Notes: generated by a model from the letters alone, not told the origin. 64,000 bases of DNA from UBA1764 sp045642565 (GCA_045642565.1 JAZUJE010000008.1:62001-126000); one strand, 5' to 3'; positions 17,108 through 25,476 are shown, numbered from the stretch's first letter. Numbers and translations: made by a program.

Positions 17108-19483
17108 TTAACTTACTTTGTTAAGATATCCTTTGATATCGGATACTCCGCGATAGCTTTCAGGGCCTGCTGCTGTCTCTATAACGAGGGTAGGAGCTTG
17201 CTTAATTCCGTATTTTGCAACTAAATCAGCATGTTCTTCTGCTATAAGCACTTCGTAAGCAACACCTGCTTTATCAAGTAGAGCTTTTGCTAATTTGCAA
17301 TTTGGACAACTTGGTGTTGTGAAAAGCAGAACCTTAGATTCTGCACTAGCAACCGTCTTTGTTGGAACAGCTGCTTGTGGTTCTGAATTGCGTGGTCCTT
17401 GGTGTGTTAAATTTGACTTTCCGATATTATATTCTTTTCTGTCTTGGAATTCTTGTGATTTACCATCATTCCAGTTTTGAACCGGTCTATAGTATCCTGT
17501 AATTCTTGAATAAACTTCTGTCTTTTGTCCGCAATGTGGGCAAGTATAAACTTCGCCTGCGATATAACCATGGTCCTTGCAAACACTGTAGGTAGGAGAC
17601 ATTGTATAGTAAGGAAGCTTATAATTTTCAGCAATCTTTTTTACGAGTGTTGCTGCGGCTTTCCAATCAGGAAGTTTTTCTCCGAGGAATGCATGGAATA
17701 CAGTACCACTTGTATATCTTGTTTGAAGTTCATCCTGTACATCTAATGCTGAGAAAATATCTTCTGTATATCCTACAGGCAGATGACTGGAGTTTGTATA
17801 ATATGGAGTTCCGTTTTCATTTGCTGTAATGATATCAGGGAAATTTTCCTTATCATGTTTTGCGAATCTGTATGTTGTTGATTCTGCCGGAGTTGCTTCT
17901 AAGTTGTAAAGATCTCCATATTGTTCTTGATAGTCTGACAGTCTTTCTCTCATGTGATCAAGAACTTCTTTAGCAAATTTCTGAACCTTAGGATCTGTTA
18001 AGTCGGCTCTAAGCCATTTTGCATTCAAACCGGCTTCATTCATACCGATAAGTCCTATAGTAGAGAAGTGATTTTCGAATGTGCCAAGATATCTCTTTGT
18101 ATATGGGTATAAACCATTATCAAGCAATTTTGTGATAACAGTTCTCTTTGTCTTAAGAGATCTTGCAGATATATCCATTAATTTATCAAGGCGTGTATAA
18201 AATTCAGCTTCATCTTTTGCGAGATATGCAAGTCTTGGAAGATTGATTGTTACAACCCCAACTGAACCTGTAGATTCTCCACTACCAAAGAAACCGCCTG
18301 ATTTCTTTCTTAATTCTCTTAGGTCAAGTCTAAGTCTGCAGCACATTGAACGAACATCGCTTGGCTCCATATCAGAATTGATATAGTTTGAGAAATAAGG
18401 GGTTCCGTATTTTGCTGTCATTTCGAATAAGAGTTTATTGTTTTCTGTTTCGCTCCAATCGAAATTTTGTGTGATTGAGTATGTTGGAATAGGATATTGG
18501 AAACCTCTGCCGTTTGCATCGCCTTCAATCATAATTTCAATAAAGGCTTTGTTAACCATATCCATTTCTTTCTGGCAGTCTCCATATGTGAAATTTTGTT
18601 CCTTTCCGCCTACAATAGCAGGAAGGTTCTTTAAATCATTAGGAACTGTCCAGTCTAATGTAATATTTGAGAATGGTGCTTGTGTTCCCCAACGCGAAGG
18701 AGTATTAACGCCATATACAAATGATTGAATTGCCTGCTTTACTTCTTTTTGTGAAAGATTGTCGGTTTTTACAAAAGGAGCAAGATATGTATCAAAGGAA
18801 CTGAAAGCCTGGGCTCCGGCCCATTCGTTTTGCATAATTCCTAAGAAGTTAACCATTTGGTTACAAAGTGTTGAAAGATGTCCGGCAGGGGAGGATGTAA
18901 TCTTTCCAGGTACACCGCCGAGTCCTTCTGTTATAAGTTGTTTGAGTGACCATCCTGCACAATATCCTGTGAGCATTGAAAGATCGTGGATGTGAATAGC
19001 AGCTGATCTATGAGCTTCAGCTATTTCATCATCGTAAATTTCTGACAGCCAATAGTTTGCTGTAATAGCTCCGGAATTAGAAAGAATAAGTCCGCCTACG
19101 GAATATGTTACTGTGGAGTTTTCTTTTACACGCCAATCGTTAATTTGGAGATAGTCATCAACCAAGTCTTTATAATCGAGCATGGTAGCACTAACATTTC
19201 TAACTTTTTCTCTCTGGCGTCTATATAAAATGTAAGCTTTTGCTACATCTGCATAGCCTCCTTCAGAAAGGACCTTTTCTGCGCTGTCTTGGATTTCTTC
19301 TACTGTAATAAGCTCATCTTTTACCTTATCGGCAAAATCTGCTGTTACACGCAAAGCCAACATATCAATGATTGTTGGATGATAATCCTTTTCTATAGCA
19401 TCAAAGGCTTGAGTAATTGCTTTGCTGATTTTTTTAATGTCAAAATCTACTTTACTACCATCTCTTTTAAGAACTTTATACAT
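17108..19483 (-). CDS. nrdD: anaerobic (class III) ribonucleoside-triphosphate reductase fused to a glutaredoxin-like domain
   Basis: 791 residues. Residues 1-95 are an ATP-cone (VLKRDGSKVDFD); the central glycyl-radical barrel has active-site cysteines in GYCAGWSLKQLI and MCCRLRLDL; near residues 645-675 a zinc site (VCKDHG...CPHCG) precedes the glycyl radical stretch SRITGYYRP. After a linker, residues about 715-791 form a redoxin domain with CPNC (LLFTTPSCPNCKLAKALL). Reduces NTPs to dNTPs without oxygen. Typical NrdD ends near 700 residues; the fused redoxin suggests reduction by dithiol rather than formate. GGAGG precedes the ATG. Confidence 0.95.
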   Translation of the reverse strand: MYKVLKRDGSKVDFDIKKISKAITQAFDAIEKDYHPTIIDMLALRVTADFADKVKDELITVEEIQDSAEKVLSEGGYADVAKAYILYRRQREKVRNVSATMLDYKDLVDDYLQINDWRVKENSTVTYSVGGLILSNSGAITANYWLSEIYDDEIAEAHRSAAIHIHDLSMLTGYCAGWSLKQLITEGLGGVPGKITSSPAGHLSTLCNQMVNFLGIMQNEWAGAQAFSSFDTYLAPFVKTDNLSQKEVKQAIQSFVYGVNTPSRWGTQAPFSNITLDWTVPNDLKNLPAIVGGKEQNFTYGDCQKEMDMVNKAFIEIMIEGDANGRGFQYPIPTYSITQNFDWSETENNKLLFEMTAKYGTPYFSNYINSDMEPSDVRSMCCRLRLDLRELRKKSGGFFGSGESTGSVGVVTINLPRLAYLAKDEAEFYTRLDKLMDISARSLKTKRTVITKLLDNGLYPYTKRYLGTFENHFSTIGLIGMNEAGLNAKWLRADLTDPKVQKFAKEVLDHMRERLSDYQEQYGDLYNLEATPAESTTYRFAKHDKENFPDIITANENGTPYYTNSSHLPVGYTEDIFSALDVQDELQTRYTSGTVFHAFLGEKLPDWKAAATLVKKIAENYKLPYYTMSPTYSVCKDHGYIAGEVYTCPHCGQKTEVYSRITGYYRPVQNWNDGKSQEFQDRKEYNIGKSNLTHQGPRNSEPQAAVPTKTVASAESKVLLFTTPSCPNCKLAKALLDKAGVAYEVLIAEEHADLVAKYGIKQAPTLVIETAAGPESYRGVSDIKGYLNKVS

Positions 19484-19493
19484 TTAAAAACCT

Positions 19494-19536
19494 CCACATA
19501 ATGTATATTTTAAGTCGCCGACCCACAAAATGTGGG
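19494..19536 (-). promoter_or_regulatory. hairpin and possible ribosome-site pairing in the nrdD leader
   Basis: In the nrdD mRNA, CCCACATTTTGTGGG (19522-19536) is a perfect 6 bp hairpin. Its CCACA arm could instead pair with the TGTGG that overlaps the Shine-Dalgarno (minus strand, 19494-19498), giving two exclusive structures. This is a reading of complementarity only. Confidence 0.35.
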
Positions 19537-19552
19537 ATACGCGCGTACGATA

Positions 19553-19581
19553 AATATAACATATGCAGAGGTCAAAGTCAA
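19553..19581 (-). promoter_or_regulatory. nrdD promoter
   Basis: On the minus strand TTGACT (19576-19581) is 17 bases from TATATT (19553-19558). It gives nrdD-trxB its own transcript in addition to read-through from nrdG. Confidence 0.65.
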
Positions 19582-19624
19582 TATATATAGAGCTTTACTT
19601 TAACAAAACTACTAGATATTGTGT
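19578..19624 (-). promoter_or_regulatory. tandem NrdR-box-like operators upstream of nrdD
   Basis: Read on the minus strand, ACACAATATCTAGTAG (19609-19624) matches the NrdR consensus ACACWATATATWGTGT at 13 of 16 positions, and GCTCTATATATATTGA (19578-19593) at 12 of 16. They are separated by 15 bases, the spacing expected for paired NrdR boxes, and the inner box overlaps the -35. NrdR itself is not in the window. Confidence 0.6.
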
Positions 19625-19642
19625 TTTTGAGTTTATAATGTA

Positions 19643-20332
19643 TTAAACTCCGCGAATTTGCACTTTTACAACAGTTTTTTCTACTATTTTGGCAAATCGC
19701 TCTAATTTTTCTTTGTCTGGGCTTGTAAAACCAGTATATAATACGCTATCTCTATCTACGAAAGCCTGAAGGAAATATTGGGAGGCTCCGGCAATCATAG
19801 CAGAAATACCTTCAAAGGAAGATTCATCATGTAGCTCATTTACAACAGTTGTTCTGAATTCGTACATAATAGATGAATTTTTGATAAGTTCGATGCTTTG
19901 TTGTACTTTAGAAATATCCACATTTTCTAATCCGCAAGTTTGAGCATACTTTTCAGGGCTGTTTTTAATATCCATAGCCACATAATCTATAAGCTTTTTA
20001 TCCAGAATAGCCTTAAGCGTTTCTGGATGGAATCCGTTAGTGTCCAATTTAATAGAAAATCCAAGCTTTTTAATTTCTCTTAGCAAATCGGGAAGATCCT
20101 TCCTCAGTAGTGGTTCACCTCCGGTAATGGCAACTCCATCTAAAAGTCCGATTCTTGTATTCAGGAACGCTAAAAGCTCTTTGTCGTCCATTAATGCTGG
20201 GGCAGCGCCATCTAATAACTCGGAGTTATGGCAAAATGGGCAGCGCATATCACAGCCCGCTAAAAAGACGGTGCAAGCTGTTTTGCCCGGATAGTCTAAT
20301 AATGTTAGTTTTTGCAATCCATTAATATTCAT
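19643..20332 (-). CDS. nrdG: anaerobic ribonucleotide reductase activating protein (radical SAM)
   Basis: 229 residues. The radical-SAM [4Fe-4S] site is CDMRCPFC (CX3CX2C, near residue 28-35), followed by the GGEPLL SAM-binding motif. NrdG-type activases generate the glycyl radical on NrdD with SAM and a reductant. It lies directly upstream of nrdD on the same strand. The protein is longer than the roughly 155-residue E. coli NrdG and matches the longer NrdG2/PflA-like type (LQKLTLLDYPGKTACTVFLAGC). Its start region is divergent from gap. Confidence 0.88.
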   Translation of the reverse strand: MNINGLQKLTLLDYPGKTACTVFLAGCDMRCPFCHNSELLDGAAPALMDDKELLAFLNTRIGLLDGVAITGGEPLLRKDLPDLLREIKKLGFSIKLDTNGFHPETLKAILDKKLIDYVAMDIKNSPEKYAQTCGLENVDISKVQQSIELIKNSSIMYEFRTTVVNELHDESSFEGISAMIAGASQYFLQAFVDRDSVLYTGFTSPDKEKLERFAKIVEKTVVKVQIRGV

Positions 20333-20363
20333 ATAATTCCTCCGTGTATTTTATTGTATCATA

Positions 20364-20372
20364 TGCTATAAT
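20364..20372 (+). promoter_or_regulatory. extended -10 promoter of gap
   Basis: TGC followed by a perfect TATAAT at 20367-20372 forms an extended -10; no clear -35 is present, as usual for this class. It leaves a leader of about 50 bases. Confidence 0.55.
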
Positions 20373-20429
20373 AAATAGTTGTGTAACTTAGTTATTTAAT
20401 AAAATTTATTTATATTAAGGAGAAAAAAC

Positions 20430-21440
20430 ATGATTAAAGTTGCAATTAATGGATTCGGTAGAATCGGCCGTCTTGCTTTTAGACTTCTTTCTTCAAGCAA
20501 GGCTCTTGAAGTTGTTGCTATCAACGATTTAACATCACCTGATATGCTTGCATATCTTCTTAAGTATGATTCAACACAGGGTATGTATGACAAGACAGTT
20601 AAAGCTGGCGAAGACTATATTCAGGTAGGATCAAAGAAATATCATATTTATAAAGAAGCAGATGCTACTAAACTTCCTTGGAAAAAGCTCGGTATTGATG
20701 TAGTTCTTGAATGCACAGGATTCTATACATCAAAAGAAAAGGCTGAAGCTCATATCAAGGCTGGTGCTAAGAGAGTTCTTATTTCTGCTCCTGCAGGCAA
20801 TGATGTTCCGACAATCGTTTACAATGTAAACCATAAGACATTAACAAAGAAGGATAAGATTGTTAGTGGTGCTTCTTGCACAACAAACTGCCTTGCTCCA
20901 ATGACAAAAGCATTAAATGATTTTGCTCCAATTCAGAGCGGTTTTATGAGTACTGTTCATGCTTATACTGGTGATCAGATGGTTCTTGATGGACCACATA
21001 AAAAGGGTGACAAGAGAAGAGCAAGAGCTGCTGCTGTTAACATTGTTCCAAACAGCACCGGCGCTGCAAAGGCTATTGGTCTTGTAATTCCAGAACTTAA
21101 AGGTAAGCTTACAGGAAATGCACTTCGTGTTCCTACACCAACAGGATCAATCACAGTTCTTGATGCTGTTGTAGAGACAAAGAAGGCTCTTGATGTTAAG
21201 AAAATCAATGCTGCAATGAAGAAAGCTGCAAACGAGAGTTATGGTTATACAGAAGAACCTATCGTTTCCAGTGATATCGTAGGAATGAGCTTTGGTTCAC
21301 TCTTTGATGCTTCTCAGACAGACTGCATGCAGATTAAAGATAACCTTTATGAAGTAAGAGTTACATCATGGTATGACAATGAAATGTCATATACAAACCA
21401 ACTCGTTAGAACACTTAAGTATATGGGTTCACTTAAATAA
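20430..21440 (+). CDS. gap: glyceraldehyde-3-phosphate dehydrogenase
   Basis: 336 residues, the normal length. NAD-binding start INGFGRIGRLAFRLL, catalytic cysteine C150 in SGASCTTNCLAP, and the inorganic-phosphate loop SSDIVGMSFGS and CTerminal WYDNEMSYTNQLVRT are all present. It oxidises glyceraldehyde 3-phosphate to 1,3-bisphosphoglycerate in glycolysis. Good Shine-Dalgarno (AAGGAG). Codon use is strongly biased (many GCT, CTT, AAG), fitting high expression. The dipeptidase gene follows by 2 bases. Confidence 0.97.
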   Translation: MIKVAINGFGRIGRLAFRLLSSSKALEVVAINDLTSPDMLAYLLKYDSTQGMYDKTVKAGEDYIQVGSKKYHIYKEADATKLPWKKLGIDVVLECTGFYTSKEKAEAHIKAGAKRVLISAPAGNDVPTIVYNVNHKTLTKKDKIVSGASCTTNCLAPMTKALNDFAPIQSGFMSTVHAYTGDQMVLDGPHKKGDKRRARAAAVNIVPNSTGAAKAIGLVIPELKGKLTGNALRVPTPTGSITVLDAVVETKKALDVKKINAAMKKAANESYGYTEEPIVSSDIVGMSFGSLFDASQTDCMQIKDNLYEVRVTSWYDNEMSYTNQLVRTLKYMGSLK

Positions 21441-21442
21441 TT

Positions 21443-22909
21443 ATGGGAAAAGTTTTATCTAATTTAAAACCAGCAAAGGTCTTCGAATATTTCGAAGACC
21501 TTTGTAGTATGCCGCATGGTTCCGGCAATACAAAAATTATAAGCGATTATCTTGTCGATTTTGCAAAAAAACATAATCTTAGATATAGACAAGATGAGGT
21601 TAATAATGTTGTCATTTGGAAAGACGCAAGTGAGGGCTATGAGAATGCTCCTACTTACATTATTCAAGGTCATATGGATATGGTCTGCGCACAAACGCCT
21701 GATAGCCATAAAGATATGACGAAAGAAGGACTGGATCTTATGACGGATGGAACATGGGTCTGGGCAGATAAAACTTCATTAGGTGGAGATGATTGTATTG
21801 CAGTCGCTTGTGCGCTTGCAATTCTTGATGATGAAAATCTTAAACATCCTTCTTTAGAGATGGTCTTTACCGTAGATGAAGAAGTCGGATTGTGCGGGGC
21901 CAGCGCATTAGATTGCTCTGATTTAAAAGGTAGAAGACTTCTCAATATAGATTCTGAAGAAGAGGGTGTATTTACACTTTCTTGTGCCGGAGGTTGCAGA
22001 GTTGAGGGGTTACTCGAATCTAAACTGTGCGATGTTCCTTCTGATTATTTGGTAGCTAAGATTAAAACATACGGTTTTCTTGGTGGCCACAGTGGTTGTG
22101 ATATTGCTGACGGGAGAGGCTCTGCGATTTATGTATTAGGCCAATTTCTTTATTTTGCAAGCACACATAACAGTGGAATGCTTTTAGTATCAGCAGCTGG
22201 CGGAAAATTTGATAATGTTATTGCGAGCGATGCTGAGGCTATTATTGCGGCTCCGGCTGATGCAATTAACCCAATCAATTCTATGTGTTTAAGATTTCGC
22301 GAAAAAATAAAGGAAGAGTTGGGCAGTGTTGATCCAGATGCAGAGATAGTATTTGAATTAATAGGCAAGCCGGAAAATGGTATGAAAGCGCACAATCTTG
22401 CAAAAACTCAAAAAATTCTTTCAACATGGAGCAAGCTTTCGTTTGGCGTAAAAAAAATGCTTCCTGATTTTCCTGGCGTTCCGCAGACATCCCTTAATAT
22501 GGGATATATGCTTGTTGATGATGAGGGCTTTAAATATAAATATTCGGTTAGATCTTCTATAAACGAGGAAAAACAAGAACTTATAAATGAGCTTAAAACT
22601 ATTACTTGCCAAGCTGGCGGCAGTGTTAGCATACATGGTGTTTATCCTGCATGGCCGTATTTGGCAAAATCTGAATTTAGAGATTTGGCTACAAAGATCT
22701 ATGAGGAAGTGAACGGAATAACTCCGGGAAGGGCAGCAACTCACGGTGGGCTTGAATGTGGATTATTCATTGAAAAGATACCTGGGCTTGATGCAATTTC
22801 AATAGGGCCTGATCTTCGTGATATCCATTCTGCACGTGAAAGATTGTCGGTAAAATCAACAGAAAGACTATATAATTTCGTTTGCAAATTATTGGAAGAG
22901 AGCAAATAA
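21443..22909 (+). CDS. pepD: aminoacyl-histidine dipeptidase (PepD/M20 family)
   Basis: 488 residues with the M20 metallopeptidase layout: the first zinc histidine in IIQGHMDMVC, the bridging aspartate in GGDDCIAVACALAIL, the catalytic pair in FTVDEEVGLCGA and the last histidine in ATHGGLECGLF. The dimerisation-side loop FLGGHSGCDI is also typical of PepD. It cleaves dipeptides, including Xaa-His, in the cytosol. Placed directly behind gap, probably co-transcribed. Confidence 0.9.
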   Translation: MGKVLSNLKPAKVFEYFEDLCSMPHGSGNTKIISDYLVDFAKKHNLRYRQDEVNNVVIWKDASEGYENAPTYIIQGHMDMVCAQTPDSHKDMTKEGLDLMTDGTWVWADKTSLGGDDCIAVACALAILDDENLKHPSLEMVFTVDEEVGLCGASALDCSDLKGRRLLNIDSEEEGVFTLSCAGGCRVEGLLESKLCDVPSDYLVAKIKTYGFLGGHSGCDIADGRGSAIYVLGQFLYFASTHNSGMLLVSAAGGKFDNVIASDAEAIIAAPADAINPINSMCLRFREKIKEELGSVDPDAEIVFELIGKPENGMKAHNLAKTQKILSTWSKLSFGVKKMLPDFPGVPQTSLNMGYMLVDDEGFKYKYSVRSSINEEKQELINELKTITCQAGGSVSIHGVYPAWPYLAKSEFRDLATKIYEEVNGITPGRAATHGGLECGLFIEKIPGLDAISIGPDLRDIHSARERLSVKSTERLYNFVCKLLEESK

Positions 22910-22912
22910 ACC

Positions 22913-22942
22913 TTGACATATTAGGTTTGTTAGCGATATAAT
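22913..22942 (+). promoter_or_regulatory. promoter of the tRNA operon
   Basis: TTGACA (22913-22918) and TATAAT (22937-22942), both perfect, with an 18 base spacer, lie just upstream of the tRNA cluster. Confidence 0.8.
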
Positions 22943-22975
22943 TATTCCCGCGGTCTGTGAAAAAGACTGCGATAT

Positions 22976-23052
22976 GGCGGTGTAGCTTAGTTGGCTAGAG
23001 CGTCCGGTTCATACCCGGAAGGTCGGTGGTTCGACTCCACTCGCCGCTACCA
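22976..23052 (+). tRNA. tRNA-Met (CAT)
   Basis: Cloverleaf can be drawn: acceptor GGCGGTG with CGCCGCT (G1-U72 wobble), D stem GCTT/GAGC, anticodon stem TCCGG/CCGGA with loop TTCATAC, T loop TTCGACT, encoded CCA. CAT could also be tRNA-Ile2 after lysidine modification; it lacks the initiator features, so elongator Met is the default call. Confidence 0.85.
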
Positions 23053-23065
23053 TTTTTTTAGAGAT

Positions 23066-23142
23066 GGTGGGTGTCGTCAAGCGGTTAAGACCCTGGGTTG
23101 TGGCTCCAGTATACGTGAGTTCGAATCTCACCACCCACCCCA
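23066..23142 (+). tRNA. tRNA-His (GTG)
   Basis: Acceptor GTGGGTG pairs with CACCCAC, with the additional G(-1) at 23066 facing C73, the hallmark of tRNA-His. Anticodon loop TTGTGGC, T loop TTCGAAT, encoded CCA. Confidence 0.93.
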
Positions 23143-23158
23143 AAATTAAATAAAACGC

Positions 23159-23233
23159 AGGGGTATCGCCAAGTGGTAAGGCAGTGGATTCTGATTCCAC
23201 CATCCGGGGGTTCAAATCCCTCTACCCCCGCCA
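23159..23233 (+). tRNA. tRNA-Gln (CTG)
   Basis: Anticodon stem GTGGA/TCCAC with loop TTCTGAT gives anticodon CTG. D stem GCC/GGC, T loop TTCAAAT, discriminator G and encoded CCA are in place. The acceptor is AGGGGTA against TACCCCC, leaving an A1-C72 mismatch; a weak first pair is a known identity feature of tRNA-Gln. Confidence 0.9.
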
Positions 23234-23237
23234 AAGT

Positions 23238-23311
23238 GGTGGCATAGCCAAGTGGTAAGGCACGAGTCTGCAAAACTCTGATCCCCAGTTCAAATCTGGG
23301 TGCTACCTCCA
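23238..23311 (+). tRNA. tRNA-Cys (GCA)
   Basis: Acceptor GGTGGCA pairs with TGCTACC, discriminator U73 and encoded CCA as expected for tRNA-Cys. Anticodon stem GAGT/ACTC with loop CTGCAAA. Starts five bases after the tRNA-Gln gene. Confidence 0.92.
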
Positions 23312-23318
23312 AATTAAA

Positions 23319-23352
23319 AACTCCGAAGCAAATGCTTCGGAGTTTGTTTTTT
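23319..23352 (+). terminator. terminator of the tRNA operon
   Basis: AACTCCGAAGCA and TGCTTCGGAGTT form a perfect 12 bp stem with a two-base loop, followed by TGTTTTTTT. Because the next gene is convergent, it may serve both strands. Confidence 0.9.
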
Positions 23353-23360
23353 TACAATAA

Positions 23361-24281
23361 TTATATTACATATTGTGTAAGATAATCTCTTGTAAGGATA
23401 ATTGATTTAAGGACATCTTCTGCGCTTCCTTCAAACGCTTTGTCTTCTATTTCCATACATGCATATCCCTTATAGCCAATATCCGTGAGGGCTGAAACAA
23501 ATTTGCTCCAATTTACATCGCCAAGTCCAGGAAGTTTTGGAGACATGTATTCAAGAGGGTATGCCATAATTCCAACTTGATTCATTTTATCAGGGAATAG
23601 TTTTATATCTTTGAAGTGTACATGGAAAATCTTATTTTTAAACTCATAAATAGGTTTTATGTAGTCAATTTGTTGCCATACAAAGTGTGATGGGTCGTAG
23701 TTAATTCCAAGATATTTTGACGGAAGAATCTTAAATACTTCTCTCCAAATTGCCGGAGTTGTCATAAGATTTTGTCCACCTGGCCACTGATCAACCCCAA
23801 ACAGCATTGGGCAGTTTTCAATAGCAATTTTAACTTTTAGTTTTTCAGCTAATTTAATAATAGGCGGCCAAATCTTTTTTACAAGTTTAAGGTTTTCTTC
23901 CACTGTTAAGTTTTGATCGCGACCAATAAATGTCGTAACCATATTGACTTTTAGTTTTGCAGAAGCTTTAATAACATTTTTAAGATGTTCGATATTAGCT
24001 TTTCTTTTAGTTAAGTTGCCATCCATAGTGTTTGGATAAAACGCTAGGGCGGAAATCTTTATGCCACTGTCTTTTGCATAGCTTAAGATGTGTTCTGCAT
24101 ATTCATCATCTTTTAAAACTTTATCTACATCGATGTGGCTGACTCCGGCATATCGACGTTCAGCTTTGCCCTTAGGCCAACAAGCAACTTCAGCGCATTC
24201 AAGGCCTAAATCTGACATAATGTCCATAGATTGTTCAAAGTCATATTTGTCTAAGATTGCTGTTACTAAACCTAATTTCAT
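23361..24281 (-). CDS. sugar phosphate isomerase/epimerase (xylose isomerase-like TIM barrel)
   Basis: 306 residues. Pattern of AP-endonuclease/xylose-isomerase-like barrels: MKLGLVTAILDKYDFEQSMDIM at the start, IAIENCPM with the metal glutamate near residue 154, LGINYDPSHFVWQ (Asp/His), FHVHFKDIKLFPD and a C-terminal YACMEIED glutamate. Such enzymes interconvert sugars, inosose or tagatose-type compounds. Divergent from the dehydrogenase gene, whose product could act on the same substrate. AAGGAG precedes the ATG. Exact reaction unknown. Confidence 0.8.
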   Translation of the reverse strand: MKLGLVTAILDKYDFEQSMDIMSDLGLECAEVACWPKGKAERRYAGVSHIDVDKVLKDDEYAEHILSYAKDSGIKISALAFYPNTMDGNLTKRKANIEHLKNVIKASAKLKVNMVTTFIGRDQNLTVEENLKLVKKIWPPIIKLAEKLKVKIAIENCPMLFGVDQWPGGQNLMTTPAIWREVFKILPSKYLGINYDPSHFVWQQIDYIKPIYEFKNKIFHVHFKDIKLFPDKMNQVGIMAYPLEYMSPKLPGLGDVNWSKFVSALTDIGYKGYACMEIEDKAFEGSAEDVLKSIILTRDYLTQYVI

Positions 24282-24363
24282 ATTTGTTCTCCTTTAGAAT
24301 TTAAATAGCGATTATAGTTATAATTTACAGCAAAAAAATGCGATTTTCAAGTTTTTCGCCAAC

Positions 24364-24393
24364 TTGACAAATATTCTACAAAGATGCTAAAAT
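24364..24393 (+). promoter_or_regulatory. promoter of the Gfo/Idh/MocA dehydrogenase gene
   Basis: TTGACA (24364-24369), an 18 base spacer and TAAAAT (24388-24393) preceded by TGC (extended -10). Confidence 0.7.
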
Positions 24394-24425
24394 TACAATG
24401 TATTTTTGCGTTAAAGGAGATAATT

Positions 24426-25460
24426 ATGCGCGTTGGAATTATAGGCTGTGGCTCAATCGCTAAACAGCGTCACTCTTATGAATATCATATTAATCCAAAT
24501 ACAGAGATTGCAGGATATTATGATTTAAATCCTGAAAGAGCTAAATCTTTGTGTGATATATACGGAGGAAAAGTATACAATAGTATTGATGAAATGCTTG
24601 CTGATAATACGATAGATGCTGTATCTGTATGTGTCGCTAATGCATATCATGCTGAGACAACAGTTAAAGCACTTAAGGCCGGGAAAAATGTTCTTTGTGA
24701 AAAACCTATGGCTACAAGTATTATTGATTGCGAAGCAATGATAACTGCTGCCAAGGAAAGTGGAAAGCGTTTATTTATTGCTCAAAATCAACGACTTGCA
24801 CCTGCGCATAAGAAGGCTAAAGAAATTTTAGACTCCGGAAAGCTTGGTAAAGTACTTCATGCAGTTGCTATGTTTGGTCATGGCGGTCCTGAAAGTTGGA
24901 GTATGGATAAGAGCGCAAACACTTGGTTCTTTAAAAAATCTGCAGCTAGCTTTGGCTCAATGGCGGATTTGGGAATTCATAAAATAGATACAATTAGATA
25001 TTTAGTTGATGATGAACTTGTTTCAGCACAATCAACAATGACTGTTCTTGATAAGAAGTTTCCGGATGGAACACCTATCGAGGTTGATGATAATAGTGTA
25101 GAAGTATTTAGATTTAAGAATGGTGCTATGATGACAGTAATCACCAGTTGGACAAACTATGGTGATGAAGCCAATTTCACAAATCTTCTTTGTGAACACG
25201 GAATCATTAAACTTTATTCAGATCCAAAGTATGCACTTATTGTTGTTCATGAGGATGGTACTGAAGAAAAATTTGAAATTGGCAAGATTCAAAGAAACGA
25301 TGATGCTCAGCAAGAAAGTTCTGGCATTGTTGATGAATTTGTTGAAGCTATTACAACCGGAAGACCTTCACCGCTGGATGCCGATAAAGTTATCGGATCT
25401 ATGAGAGGCGTGTTTGCAGCAGTAAAATCTGCAGATGAAGGAAAGGTAATTAATATTTGA
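24426..25460 (+). CDS. Gfo/Idh/MocA family oxidoreductase
   Basis: 344 residues from the ATG at 24426, chosen because AAGGAG lies just before it and the Rossmann motif VGIIGCGSIAKQRH begins at residue 3; an earlier ATG at 24384 would overlap the promoter. CEKPMA (the conserved EKP lysine, near residue 94) and the catalytic-region GSMADLGIHKIDTIRY are present. The family oxidises or reduces sugar and cyclitol hydroxyls with NAD(P). Neighbours (isomerase-like barrel, sugar ABC importer) suggest a sugar or inositol route. Confidence 0.87.
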   Translation: MRVGIIGCGSIAKQRHSYEYHINPNTEIAGYYDLNPERAKSLCDIYGGKVYNSIDEMLADNTIDAVSVCVANAYHAETTVKALKAGKNVLCEKPMATSIIDCEAMITAAKESGKRLFIAQNQRLAPAHKKAKEILDSGKLGKVLHAVAMFGHGGPESWSMDKSANTWFFKKSAASFGSMADLGIHKIDTIRYLVDDELVSAQSTMTVLDKKFPDGTPIEVDDNSVEVFRFKNGAMMTVITSWTNYGDEANFTNLLCEHGIIKLYSDPKYALIVVHEDGTEEKFEIGKIQRNDDAQQESSGIVDEFVEAITTGRPSPLDADKVIGSMRGVFAAVKSADEGKVINI

Positions 25461-25476
25461 TATTAAGCAATTCCGC

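Noticed and set aside
19522..19536. CCCACA/TGTGGG inverted repeat as an NrdR box
   Set aside because: Odd length and poor consensus match, and it lies downstream of the predicted start site; the pair at 19578-19624 fits NrdR much better.
23009..23312. Overlapping minus-strand open frames across the tRNA cluster
   Set aside because: They are read backwards from tRNA genes; such spurious proteins (with VRFELTYT- or APRFELGIR-like text) are a known annotation artefact.
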